A stretch of 64,000 nt of DNA from Ophiosphaerella korrae (Eukaryota > Ascomycota > Dothideomycetes > Pleosporales > Phaeosphaeriaceae): contig JALNQF010000014.1 of assembly GCA_028456385.1 (NCBI GenBank), forward strand, positions 372,001 to 436,000, read 5' to 3'. The translations under genes and the position numbers were made by a program. The notes under the pieces were generated by a model that was given only the letters and a program-made list of their open reading frames with translations, was not told where the DNA came from and made no database searches. Below are positions 35,999 through 46,901 of the stretch, piece by piece. Each line of letters begins with the position of its first letter. Position 1 is the stretch's first letter.

Positions 35999-36270
35999 AC
36001 GGAAACGTGACGGAGAAGTAAAGTAAAGTAATTTGTGCTACGATATCCTTACGAATGGGGCGGCGTTGGGGCGCATTTGGTTTCCTAGCGTGGGCGGCGT
36101 TGGGCTTCGAGTTGTGCATATCACGAACTTGGGGGGAGGGACGCAGGAAGGCAAGCAGGCAGACAGACAGGCGGTATGGTGCAACACGGATATATTTGCC
36201 AGGGAAGTAGGTACATATTCACAATACACCAATTCAAACACACACCATCCCCTTTCCCTTTTCCCACTCA

Positions 36271-38356
36271 TTACCTGCGCCACCCCACGCGCTCCCACAG
36301 CTCCCCCACACCCGCCCGCTCCACAGGCAACATGCCATACTGCAAACTATACATTTCGCCGCGCCCAATCGGCGGCACAAACTGCCCGCTCGCTAGACTC
36401 GCTAGTACTCCCGCGGCAAGATAATGCGCGCGCAGACGCGCCGCAAGCTCAAAGTACGGATTGAACACGGCGCGGAGCGAGAGCGGGACGGAGCGGAGGC
36501 GGATGTACGCCGTGGGGGTGCGTGGCTGCGGCTGTGAGTGTGGGTAGGTAAGGGAAGGGGAGAGGGGGAGGAGGGTAAACGAGATGCCGGCTGGGAGACG
36601 CTTGGCATCTTTGACGCGCAGCATGAGGGCGAAGAGGGGAAAGTGATTGAGGCATGCAAGCGCAATTTCAAGACCGGCTCTGAGCGCGATGACGGCGACG
36701 CGGGCTGCGGCAAAGGTGAGGTAGAACACGGCGACGGTAGGGAGGAGGAAAAACTGCAGTGTGAAAAGGATGGTGCCAAGGAGGAGCTGGTCGAGGTCGT
36801 AGGCGCAGGAGTCGATGCGGTTGCGCAGCACGTTGCGCTTTTTGCCGCGGAAGAGGTGGAAGAGGGAGACGATGATGGTGAGTTGCCAGTGGAAGATGCG
36901 GGCGGAGGCAATGTAGAAGGCGTAGATGTGGAGGGTGAGGAGGGCGACGAGGTCAAGGAAGAGGGAGATGGGGAGGGTGGCGCCGGCGAAGGCGGAGAGG
37001 CCGATGAGTTGGATGAGCGTGGGGAGGTGCGGGCGGAGAAGAATTGTGCAACCTGTGGGAAGTTAGATGGCGTGGAGATGATCCGGTGCAGACGTACCGG
37101 CCCAGTAGTCAATGACCCAGAGGAAGAGGTCGCCGAGGAAGTCGGCGAGTTCAGTGTTTAGCTTTAGACCGCCGGGCCAGCCCATGAGCCAGATGATCAT
37201 GCTTCGGAGGCCTTCGATTGACCATGTGCTGAATATCGTGTCGACCCATGTAGCTGCGAGTTCGGAGTTTTCGATAATAGATGACCCCAAGGCAATGCCC
37301 ATGATGATGTCGTTTGCAACCAGCCATAAGCTGTTGTAGAATCGGATGTAGTCTGGGTGGCTGTTGGTAATGCTCCCCCAGCTAGCCTTGCTTTTGCGGA
37401 GAGTGAGGTACTGGATGGGCCAGTAGCAGAATTGCTGGAGACGTATGTCAATTTGTTGAGCAGTTGCCGATATATCTTTCAGTGCGGGCGCAGTTGGGGA
37501 CGATGCTGGACGCCAGTGAAGAACCCGGAGCACCCCCTCTGCCATTATACGATTGGTCATCAAGGCTGAAATAAATGTCTGCGAAAGGGTTGGCCAGATC
37601 CATGCCACTACAATGTAGTTGAGAGCCATGAATAGATAATCCCACAAGTCATTAGCCGACACTACCACACGCTCGCTGACACTCAAAGCACGTTTCATCC
37701 GTCTCCCGATCACGCCAATGTTGTTTTGTAAGAGTGCATTCAACTCATACGAGCAGTTGACCTGTTCAACAATTTTTGGCAATGCTAACTCTTCTTGCAA
37801 TGGGGGTCGGGAAATTACTTTGTGTAACTTTAGCTTTTCCACCAGCTTGTTCTTTCTCTTTTGCTCTTTTTGCTCATTCTCCAATGCATTCCTCAATTTA
37901 TCGTCCAGGGCCAGTGCAATAGGAATCAATGACAAGTACTGCATACGGCTCGGTTTTGGTCGGTCATAAACAATAATTTGTATTGCTTTTGGTGATTTTG
38001 CCGAGGCGTGGAGGTATGGAAGGTGAGTTGCTTTGTCGATGTTGAAGGCCAAGGTATTGGCGGCCTCAATCTTTGGGTTTATGACCCCAAGCGCACGGAG
38101 GGAGGAGTGTCCACATCGCTGCAACAGCTCTTGAATGTCGTGTGGGCTGTTTCGAAGTAGTGTCCCCACTATAAGAGCATTCTCAACATGCCGCAACTAT
38201 TTTGTATAAGTAAAGGCTCTGTGGTGGTTTGAAACTACCCACCTCTACATGCTGTAATATTCCAACAACGAAGATATCCAACTCGGAATTCTGAAATCCC
38301 ACGAGAACACCTGGCGAAAAGCTATTTGGCGCGTCTGATGGCCAAAATATGCGCAT
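36271..38356 (-). CDS. GPI1: GPI-GlcNAc transferase subunit GPI1 (PIG-Q)
   Basis: Multi-span ER membrane subunit of the complex that transfers GlcNAc to phosphatidylinositol, the first step of GPI-anchor synthesis. Exons 38356..38243, 38196..37098, 37052..36271; introns 46 and 45 nt; 664 residues. Start MRIFWPSDAP agrees with fungal GPI1 N-termini. Family landmarks: YIRFYNSLWLVANDIIMGIA, MIIWLMGWPGGLKLNTELA, FLGDLFLWVIDYW, joined across intron 2 to CTILLRPHLP, then FHWQLTIIVSLFHLFRGKKRN, NRIDSCAYDLDQLLLGTILF and LNHFPLFALMLRVKD. The C-terminal ~190 residues are encoded in GC-rich DNA whose other frames are also open, which explains Ser/Pro-rich shadow frames. The ATG lies 7 nt downstream of the stop codon of a small membrane-protein frame (38723..38364). 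Confidence 0.93.
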
Positions 38357-38363
38357 CAAGGCA

Positions 38364-38723
38364 TTATGTGCAACCATAGCTCCATCCTGCACCACTAGAA
38401 GGACCCGCGCCGCTTGAGTTGTTCCCGTGCGGAGACACCACTGCCGGCAATTTGGGGATGCTAACGCCGTCAGCTCCAACTATACGCCTCTCTGAGATAG
38501 CTTGACGGACCAGTTCCGTGGCCTGCGCCGCGATGCGCCCAACAGGCAAAACCAGTATAATGAACACCACAGACAAGATGCTGAAGCCCTTTGCAGCCCT
38601 TGTGACGACTCCGTGATCCCAGGCAAATATGGAAAGCTCGTACAGACGAGTGACAAGGTCCCAGCGAGCAGTCGAGTAGCCGGCGACAAATATTCCTAGT
38701 GTGAGGATGGAGAAGGCGTGCAT
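38364..38723 (-). CDS. Small two-helix membrane protein, encoded immediately upstream of GPI1
   Basis: 119-residue open frame starting at the ATG at 38723 and ending TAA at 38364; then 7 nt (TGCCTTG) to the GPI1 ATG. Two hydrophobic segments are clear: SILTLGIFVAGYSTA (near residues 4-20) and FSILSVVFIILVLPVG (about 49-66), separated by a Trp/Tyr-rich loop (ARWDLVTRLYELSIFAWDHGVV). The last ~45 residues are polar and Gly/Ser-rich. I do not recognise a named family. It looks like real protein: biased composition, sensible helices, and no competing long frame with domains. Spacing implies both frames sit on one mRNA, or that this is a very long uORF that regulates GPI1. A role next to GPI1 in the GPI-GlcNAc transferase (which includes small two-helix subunits such as PIG-Y/Eri1 in other organisms) is a hypothesis only. 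Confidence 0.6.
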   Translation of the reverse strand: MHAFSILTLGIFVAGYSTARWDLVTRLYELSIFAWDHGVVTRAAKGFSILSVVFIILVLPVGRIAAQATELVRQAISERRIVGADGVSIPKLPAVVSPHGNNSSGAGPSSGAGWSYGCT

Positions 38724-39458
38724 TACACCATGCAAGGCAATTGCTGGATGCGCTCAGCAAGGGAGCTGGAGAAATTCTAGGTGGCGTAGCTTGACGTGTA
38801 TGGAGGATTGAGGGGAAGGAAACAACGAATGTTGCACTGTTTGGAACATAGTGTGGGAAACTAGCGAGGGGCAATTAGAACAGCCGTCATAGCCCACGTC
38901 GAGGTTCATGTCCAGAAAGGCGCGACTAGCCTGATTGGGATAGACCTAGTTCGTCCTAGCGCTAATTCTGCATGCTTCGACGACAGCAATATCAACTCAC
39001 AACACTTGTCTGCAACCCTGCAACTACAATCACGATTCTGACCTCAAAGCCAAGCTGACGAGGTTTCCAAAGCCCATCTAGCGTCATATTCGGCACGGAG
39101 CTGAGCTGTAAGTTCAAGATTCACTTCTTCGTGTCGTGTACTTTCATTTTATAGCTATCATGCACCACTCACTATGGGCCCAAAATGATACTCCTGACAG
39201 TAGTCAGCAAATGAGCTCTAATAGGCAAAGGTAATTCACGAGTCTGCGCTTCACAGCAAGACTCACCGCAGCCATGCACGTACCAAGCAAGCACAGTCTG
39301 TGATTGGATACTGCAGAACGCGTTCGCCTATCTCCCATGCCCCAACCTTTTGTTCTTGTCGCTTCATCATAACCATCTCTTTGACTTATCTAATAAAGAT
39401 CTTCAGTTATTCCACAACTGCTCTTCGCGACTACGCGTGGAACAGCCACCGTAACAAC
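38724..39458. other. Divergent promoter region, small ORF/GPI1 and NUP42
   Basis: 735 bp between two outward-facing starts. No TATCGATA motif here. No other gene supported. Confidence 0.65.
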
Positions 39459-41346
39459 ATGACTGTTTGCAGCTTCTATCAGCGCGGCGCCTGCAAATTT
39501 GGAGGCAAGCGAGCATCGGCCACGTGACGTTTACTTTCTAATGGGCAACAGATTCCTGTAAATTCGAGCACCCGGGTAGCCAGCGAGATGGAAACCGTAA
39601 CTCTGGCAGCACTTTCGGCGGAGGGCCAAATAATAATCGCTTCAGTGGCTTCAATGGTGACCGATACCGTCCCAATCAGCCAACGGGAGCCTTCTCAAGT
39701 ACGTAGCTTCTCTCGAGGCTTCATCACACCATCTATTCTCCTCGCAGAATCCATTCTATTATTTCCTAAACGCTGATTTCATTGAAGATAGCCGAGATTC
39801 AAAGTCATTACCTTACCACTTAGACAAGGATGACATGAAGAATGACCTCACTGGCCAGCGGCCCATTTACCCACTATCTTGCTATGGACCTGGCCGGGAG
39901 CCTCCACGTCAACTCATCGAAGGTCCTGTTGAGGTCAGCCCTGAGGAGCTCCGTGCGCGGTATTACTCTCAGCGAATTGCGGGCAACGAGGCTGGAGCTG
40001 TGCGTACTCATAGAAATTGATTCGACCTAGCTGACTCTTTGAAGCAACAAGAAGAGAGTGCATTGAATGAAAAGATGCAACAACAAGTCAAATCCATCTT
40101 AAACGATTTGGACGGTGCTGTCCGCTATATAGAAGATGGCGCCAACATACACCCTAACCGCAATGACTGGGGAAAAGAATCTGCGGCGTCCACTTCAGCA
40201 CCAAGTTCAAACTCAAATTCGAATCCGTTCTCACAAGCCCCGGCCAATCCTTTGGCACAGAACACAGGAAACCCCTTCATGAAAGCACCGACAGCTACTT
40301 TTGGCCAATCTTCAACACCAGGATTCGGCCAGCCAGCCTTTGGGCAAGCTTCAAACCCAGGTCAGACTGCTTCCACTTTTGGTCAACCATCGAACCCTGG
40401 CCAGACTACTTCTGGTTTTGGAGCCACGTCAAGTCTAGGACCGAAACCATCACCATTCAGCCAGACCCCAGCAGCGCCTGCTGGTGGAGCATTCGGTAAG
40501 CCTGTGTTTGGCGCATCTGGATTCGGACAACCATCAATGCCGGGTTCTGGGAGTGTATTAGGGCAAAAGCCAGCTTTCGGACAGGCTTCCGCGCCTGGTA
40601 CAGCAGCTCCTTTTGGACAACCCAGTACAATGGGCCAACAAGCAAACTCATTTGGCAAGCCAGCATTTGGGCAGAGTGGCTTTGGCCAAAGCTCACAGCT
40701 TGGATCGGGTGTTTCGCCTTTTGGCCAACCGACCCAGCCGACCACCGCACCTTTTGGTCAGAAGCCGACATTACAAGCGTCACCGTTTGGCCAACAAACA
40801 GCAACACAAGCATCACCATTCGGTCAACAGGCGGCCTCGCAAACAACCCCGTTCGGTTCAATGCAGAGCAAACAAACCAATCCATTTACGTCCGCAACAA
40901 CTTCGCAACAGAGTCCATTTGTTCAGCCAAGTCAACCCAGCACCTCCTCGTTCAGCACGCAGCCAAACCAATCTGCAAATACACAAAGCTCAAATCCTTT
41001 CATGCAGAAGCCACAGGAATCAACACCCGCACCCACAGCCGTATCACAGTCGCCATTCGCCACCCAAGCTAATCAGTCTCCTTTCGCACGGGCACCATTG
41101 CAATCCCAGCAACCACTTGCTTCCATTACACAGCAAGCACCACCTACTGGGACCCCGGGCGGTGTGAAAGAGATTGATCCAAAGGACCGCTTCAAAGAGG
41201 GTAATCCGCAGGACTATGAAGGGGAACAGGGCAAGGCGTTAGAGGAGATTTACAGGCGTGTAGGCCAGCTGGGTCGCTTCAATGACAACGAAGATATTCC
41301 GCTCGTTCCACCAAAGTGTGAGTGGATTGTGCAGATTCCAATATAA
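39459..41346 (+). CDS. NUP42: CCCH zinc-finger FG nucleoporin (NUP42 / AMO1 type)
   Basis: Cytoplasmic-side FG nucleoporin linked to mRNA export. Exons 39459..39504, 39552..39698, 39788..39999, 40045..41346; 568 residues. Intron 1 (39505..39551) has a GC donor (GGAG|GCAAGC); using it completes a CCCH finger CSFYQRGACKFGDSCKFEH with C-X7-C-X5-C-X3-H spacing, while the next GT (in CACGTGACG) breaks the finger and the frame. Introns 2 and 3 are 89 and 45 nt. After a moderately conserved region (RPIYPLSCYGPG, then a helix ALNEKMQQQVKSILNDLDGAVRYIEDG) come about 300 residues of FG repeats, mostly (A/P)FGQ and SPFGQ, a later SPF/NPF-rich part, and a helical C-terminus (GEQGKALEEIYRRVG). The domain order fits yeast NUP42 and S. 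pombe Amo1. Confidence 0.85.
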
Positions 41347-41934
41347 GGACGAGATACAACAGGACGCTGAGCTACAATGAAACGCTTAGCTATAAAAGAC
41401 GCTGAGTGTGATGCTAAACACTGATGCCAAGGCACAACGCAGGTGTTACAGGCGTATTTGGGACCATTCGAGTATTTGATTTGGACGCTGTAGGATAGTT
41501 TGAGAACGAAATTTCCATCAGACTTCTAAGCTGTATACACCACCCGGACTACCATAACTGTGTGCAGACATTTTATCTTGTATTGCTGGGTCCCTTTTCC
41601 TTGGTCCGGTTAGAAACGCAGATACATTTCAGCATAGTCTTCTTGAGAACTTTAATTCCGTGCAGAAGGCAAGAATGAGTTGTATCAGACTCATGATAAG
41701 AGGGTAATGTGTGTAATAGTTGCACCCTTCATTTGGATGACACGAACGCGAAATCGCAGTAAATCAAAAAATACCTTTCGTAGTGCTATTAGCATGGTGA
41801 GCTCAGAGATGAGGCTGTAGACTAAGCTAGGATCTATCTAGCTAGTGTGTACCCCTTATCGATAACAGAAGTTGATAGATCCAAAAAAGTTGATCACTGC
41901 TCATCACCATCCAATACTTTCCAAGTCAACTAGA
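41347..41934. other. Intergenic region NUP42 to DHR2
   Basis: NUP42 3' UTR and the DHR2 promoter, which carries the TATCGATA site at 41855. No gene supported. Confidence 0.7.
41855..41866. promoter_or_regulatory. TTATCGATAA palindrome in the DHR2 promoter
   Basis: CTTATCGATAAC: a 10-bp perfect palindrome, about 70 bp before the DHR2 start at 41935. It is the only one of the five sites not in a divergent gene pair. Confidence 0.55.
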
Positions 41935-44434
41935 ATGTTAAAACAAAAACAAAATGATGCACAGGCAGCGGCAGGATTCCATCAAGGAAAGAAGAGGAAG
42001 CGACTTGGACATACCAAATTTGATGATGAAAGCCCTGTAGAGCCAGTCAGCACTGATAACACAGTGTCTCAAATCATTGCTCATCCTGCACTTCCCGGCG
42101 TTCTTGCAAAAGAAATTCAGGCAAAAGGCTCATATCATGAAACGAAAACTGTTCAAATTAAGCTCCCCAAACGCCAGGCCCCAAGCTCAAAACCAAGGGC
42201 CATGATTTCAAACCATAGCTCAGAGAAATCAAGCAAGAGGCATCCTGCCCACTACCAATCTACTAAAGCCAGTGAAGCTGTGCCCCACCTGCTTAGGAAG
42301 CGCGATGCGCTACTATCTACTCGGAAAAAATTACCAATCTGGCCGCAGGCCGACGCTATCAAGACAGCGTTGAAGAAGAATAATGTTCTAGTACTCACGG
42401 GAGAGACTGGTTCTGGAAAATCGACTCAAGTGCCCCAATTTCTCATCAACGAACCATGGTGTTCGAAATGCATAGCTATTACGCAGCCGCGAAGAGTTGC
42501 TGCTATTTCTCTAGCTCGGCGTGTCGCCGAAGAAATGGGCACATTCATGGGAAGCCAAAGTCCAGCGGCCAAAGTGGGCTATAGTGTGCGATTTGATAAT
42601 GCCACTGGGCCAAACACAAAAGTCAAATTTCTAACCGAGGGTATGCTATTGCAAGAAATGCTCAGAGACCCAGCAATGTCTCAATACAGCGCAATAGTAG
42701 TGGACGAAGTCCACGAGCGAAGCGTCAATGTGGATCTTATCCTTGGTTTCCTGAAAACTTTGGTCTCAAAGGATGGCAGTGCAAACAGTAATGTGCGGGA
42801 GGAGCCGTTGAAGGTTGTTGTCATGAGCGCCACAGCTGATGTCCAGAGCCTGGTAAAGTTTTTTAAGGACAGTGAAGACCACTCACCGCCAGTCTCTAGC
42901 CCCCGTGATGAAGGAAAAATATCAATATGTTATGTTGAGGGGCGTCAACATCCAGTTCAGACAGTTTACTTGCCTACGCCGACACAAGACTGGGTAGAGT
43001 CAGCGCTCAAGATCATCTTCCAGATTCATTATAAGGAGCCTTTGCCCGGTGATATACTGGTATTTCTGACGGGGCAAGACACAATCGAAGGGCTAGAGAA
43101 GCTGGTCAATGATTATGCTGATGGCATGGATAACGATGTACCTAAAGTGAGTCTTTCTCCTCCTGACCCCGAGCTCTGCTCCTCCAAGTGCAGAACGTAT
43201 TATAGTCTGCACTTTACGTACCCACGTTATGATCACCTCAGAAAGACTCCACAGCTAACTCGCGTACTAGCTCCTTGCGTTACCACTCTTTGCTGCGCTC
43301 CCACAACACGCTCAACAACGCATCTTTCAACCAACACCTTTCCGTACTCGAAAAGTTATCCTTGCGACTAATATTGCTGAGACGTCTGTCACAGTTCCCG
43401 GCGTGCGTTATGTGATAGATTGCGGCAAATCAAAAGTAAAACAATTCCGTACACGATTGGGGCTTGAGTCACTCCTTGTCAAGCCAATATCACGGTCTGC
43501 TGCGATTCAACGTCAAGGTCGTGCGGGTCGCGAGGCAGCTGGTCAATGCTACAGGCTGTATACTGAGGATGGTTTCAAGTCCATGGAGGAACGTACAACA
43601 CCAGAGATATTACGGTGCGACCTAAGCCAGGCTATTCTAACAATGAAGGCCCGTGGTGTTGAAGACGTTCTCAATTTCCCATTTCTGGATCGGCCACCGC
43701 GAGAAGCTCTTGAAAAGGCCTTTTTGCAGCTTCTCCATCTGCAGGCGCTTTCAGAAGATGGCAAAATCAGTGAAGATGGCCTTAAAATTGCAAAGTTTCC
43801 ACTTACACCTACATTAGGCCGAGTTTTGGTTGAAGCAGCAAAGCCCGAACGCGACTGCTTGCTCGATGTTATTGATATTATTTCAGCACTCAGCGTCGAA
43901 AACATCTTCCAGAGTATAGTCACCGAAGAACGTAAGGAAGAAGCAGAAGAGGCAAGACGTGAGCTCTATCGTCGAGAGGGCGATCATCTAACATTACTCA
44001 TCACGGTTCAGCGCTACACCGAGGAACAAACTGATCGGAAGCTATGGTGTGAGAAGCACTTCGTGTCCCACCGAGCCATGCAAAACGTCATGAACATCAG
44101 GAAGCAGCTCCAGCAGCAATGCAAAGGGCTAAAACTCCTATCATCAGATGACAGCACTTCCTCCTCAGCACCTTCAGAGGCGAAGAGCCAAGCTATCCTG
44201 GAGTGTATGCTTCGTGGCTTTATCTCGAATACCGCACGATTGATGCCGGATGGCAGCTACAAGACATTCATGGGCAATCAGTTGATAGCAATTCATCCAA
44301 GCTCTGTGATTTTTGGGCGAAAGGTGGAGGGAATCGTGTTTAATGAATTTGTTTTTACGACCAAGGCATGGGCTAGAGGAGTCAGTGCCGTTCAACTAGA
44401 CTGGGTATCTCAGGTGGTTGAGGCCATTATGTAG
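41935..44434 (+). CDS. DHR2: DEAH-box rRNA helicase DHR2 (DHX33 type)
   Basis: Nucleolar RNA helicase for 18S rRNA maturation. Exons 41935..43146 and 43271..44434, intron 124 nt (GTGAGT...ACTAG); 791 residues. The splice links NDVPK to LLALPLFAALPQHAQQRIF, in agreement with DEAH helicases, and all frames are open outside it. Motifs in order: GETGSGKS (motif I), TQPRRVAA (Ia), VVDEVHER (motif II, here DEVH in place of DEAH), SATAD (III), LVFLTGQDTIE (IV), ATNIAETSVT (V) and QRQGRAGR (VI). The basic N-terminus with GKKRKR is a likely nuclear signal. The C-terminal HA2/OB segments (LHLQAL, FPLTPTLGRVL, HPSSVIFG) are present. The next upstream reading begins at a non-ATG codon, so 41935 is taken as start. 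Confidence 0.92.
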
Positions 44435-44494
44435 AGTGGATGTGAACTCGAAGAACTAGGCATGGGTTTGTCTACTATAATTGAACTACCTATT

Positions 44495-46549
44495 CTATCT
44501 TCTCCTACCAGCTCCACTTCCCTCTTTATCTGCCAAACTAACCACCTCGCCGATTCCGGCAGCCTCCTGTTCATCTTCCAAAGTACGGATCTCCTCTCTG
44601 CAATCCCACCACTTCTCTTCCGCACGCTCAAATCCCATCTTTTTGATCTCCTTGGGCGACTTTTCGCCGCTCTTTCCACTTTGCGTGAGCTCCTCGATGA
44701 TGATGTTTTGCCATGGTTCCGATGTGCGGGCATAGAATTCGCGCAAGGACTCAAAAGGCCGTGGATGAGGCAGCGTATCAGTGAGTGCGGATATCTCTTC
44801 CTGGTTGCCCAGGTCGTCTTCAGGAGTGCCCTTGCTTGGCGCGGCAAGCGGAGAGTCTGTGACACTGGTTGGAGCAGTAGAAGTGGGTGAGTAAGGTTCG
44901 CCTTCGTCCTCATCGTCTTCACCTTCCGAATCTTCTTCGTCGTCTTCGTCGTCGGAATTGGCCTCGTCCTCACTGCCTTGCCAGTCTTCTAGCTCGCGCT
45001 TGAATATCTCGACTACACCGTCTAGATGGTTTAGATTGACAGACCACAATTCGTCAAATGTGAATTCACGGTCGCCTTTCTCGAACGTGCCTCCATAGAT
45101 GTAGAGGTTATCGCCTTGAACGGTGAGCGAGGCGTTGAAGCGTGGATGCGGGTACTCGAATATTCGTGGCTTCTCGGGTCGTTCGATTTCCTCTTCCTCG
45201 TCGTCCTTCTTGTCGGCTTCATCATCTGAGTCTGATAGATTAGCTGCCCCGGCCTTCATCTCAAGCGCTCTTAGATTTGCCAGCAACTCCTCTTCATCCG
45301 CTTTGCCACGTGCTCGTCGGTTGACGTTCGCTTGCTGTGCGGCTCTCTTGTTTGTGTTGGCCTTTGGACGGCGGAGTGTTAGTGGCATGTACCTGTTCCG
45401 CTCTATATTCCAAACAAAAGCTTGGTTAAAGAATTCAGAGTCGATGGCTTCTTCACTATCCTCCACATCATGCACACCGCCAAATAGTACGCCACGGCCC
45501 TTGTGATACGCCATTGTTGCGCCTGCACGTGGTGGATTTGGAGCATTGGCTGGCTTCTTTCGCTTTTCCCATGATACCACGGGGAGTGCAGTGGAAGTTG
45601 CGTCTGATGCAGGGAGTGTAATACGTAGAAACCAGGTATCATCATGCACCTTAGGCTTTAGAACCATGCGGCTCGTGGGGCCACCACCTCCGCCTTTCTT
45701 GCCCTTTTGTTGTTGTTGTTTTCCACCAGTAGTTGCTTTGACACGAGAATAACCACCGAATATGACAGCACCTTGTTCATGTGGTAGTAGGGTAAAACTT
45801 GATCGTGCATCTGGAACCGCACGCGCTGACTGTAACTTCGGCGTGTACCAGGCGAAGTTGATGCAGTCATATATCCAGAGGTCGTTCAGATACTTTGTCG
45901 TTGCGGATGTATCTTGGAAACCTCCAAACAAGATGATGTATTGTTTGTAACCAACCATGCGATGCCCGCTGCGTGCAGGCGGACCGGGAGCTTTGCTCTT
46001 CCCCTCCACTCGAGTCCATTCTCTGTTTGTGGGGTCTAATTTCCAGAAATCGTTGTAGTGATAGAAGGTTCCTTGCTTCGGAGAGCTGAACTCGCCGCCA
46101 AACAAGTAAATATCTTTAGTATTCGCGGCCCTGCACCAAGCATGCCCAGATCGAGGAAGTGGCGAATTCGGCGATGTAACCATCTTCCATGCATCCTGTT
46201 TTATGTTATAAACTAGTAAATCGTTGAAGAACTTGGCGGTCGCCCCATTGAAGTACTCTCCCCCAAACAAAAAAAGCTCATTTTCGTTCGCTGGGCTTGT
46301 GATGAGAGTGCCGGATGTTCTCGCTGCTGGTGGCTCACTCGGCACTTCGGTAATGGCATGATACTGCTCCTGCTCTTTGGCATATTGTGCTAGAACCGCG
46401 TCGAGATCAACTTCCTCGGCATCAGAGTCGACCTCCTGGACCTTTGACGCAACCTTTTTGTCTTTCTTGCTCGACTTCTTCTCCTGCTTTGCTGCTTTGG
46501 CAGCTTTCACAGCAGCTTTGTTGCCCGCCTTTTTCTTATCTTTAGCCAT
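44495..46549 (-). CDS. KEL3: Kelch-repeat protein KEL3 / KLHDC4
   Basis: Single exon, 684 residues. The N-terminus is very Lys-rich (KDKKK...KQEKKSSKKDKK), then an acidic helix, then kelch repeats with the FGG hallmarks: LFLFGGEYFNG, IYLFGGEFSS, IILFGGFQD, AVIFGGYSR, VLFGGVHD and LYIYGGTFEKG. This order and the Lys-rich start match yeast Kel3 (YPL263C) and human KLHDC4. Between repeats 5 and 6 lies an acidic insertion (ESD-rich, residues about 430-465), and a second acidic tract follows the propeller (about 535-560). The C-terminal part (LREFYARTSEPWQ, EIKKMGFERAEEKWW) is also conserved in this family. The molecular role is poorly known. Divergent from the proline iminopeptidase with a TATCGATA site between. 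Confidence 0.9.
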   Translation of the reverse strand: MAKDKKKAGNKAAVKAAKAAKQEKKSSKKDKKVASKVQEVDSDAEEVDLDAVLAQYAKEQEQYHAITEVPSEPPAARTSGTLITSPANENELFLFGGEYFNGATAKFFNDLLVYNIKQDAWKMVTSPNSPLPRSGHAWCRAANTKDIYLFGGEFSSPKQGTFYHYNDFWKLDPTNREWTRVEGKSKAPGPPARSGHRMVGYKQYIILFGGFQDTSATTKYLNDLWIYDCINFAWYTPKLQSARAVPDARSSFTLLPHEQGAVIFGGYSRVKATTGGKQQQQKGKKGGGGGPTSRMVLKPKVHDDTWFLRITLPASDATSTALPVVSWEKRKKPANAPNPPRAGATMAYHKGRGVLFGGVHDVEDSEEAIDSEFFNQAFVWNIERNRYMPLTLRRPKANTNKRAAQQANVNRRARGKADEEELLANLRALEMKAGAANLSDSDDEADKKDDEEEEIERPEKPRIFEYPHPRFNASLTVQGDNLYIYGGTFEKGDREFTFDELWSVNLNHLDGVVEIFKRELEDWQGSEDEANSDDEDDEEDSEGEDDEDEGEPYSPTSTAPTSVTDSPLAAPSKGTPEDDLGNQEEISALTDTLPHPRPFESLREFYARTSEPWQNIIIEELTQSGKSGEKSPKEIKKMGFERAEEKWWDCREEIRTLEDEQEAAGIGEVVSLADKEGSGAGRRR

Positions 46550-46833
46550 ACTGACGCAATTTAATAGCTCTTAGCAAGGCTAAGTTGTATTATTTGCTGC
46601 TTGTATTATTCGTTCCAAGGTTCGGTTCGTGAAACGGGTTGACGGCTTCAGTTGCCTCACAGTCGCTGCAAATTTCAATGTTGGTTCAGGTAATTGAAAT
46701 TTCTTAAATCAGGTAGTTTTAATCTATTGACTGTGGAGACACCCAAGAGGCAGTGTAAAGTTTTTTACTGTGTAGTTGGCCGTGTGATTTTGGTGGAAAC
46801 TTTCATCGCACGTGGAGGGACTGAGGTGGTATT

Positions 46834-46845
46834 CTTATCGATAAG
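46834..46845. promoter_or_regulatory. 12-bp palindrome CTTATCGATAAG, KEL3/iminopeptidase divergent promoter
   Basis: Perfect palindrome 57 bp before the iminopeptidase start (46902) and 285 bp before the KEL3 start (46549). Identical 12-mer to the STR2/HAUS1 site. Confidence 0.6.
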
Positions 46846-46901
46846 ACTATACAGTTCACTCCCCGCAATGGATAGCTGTGTCACCTCTCCATCCAGTACT
46901 A

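Noticed and set aside
36402..37112. 236-codon Ser/Pro-rich frame on minus strand
   Set aside because: Out-of-frame shadow of the GC-rich last exon of GPI1, whose true frame carries the family motifs.
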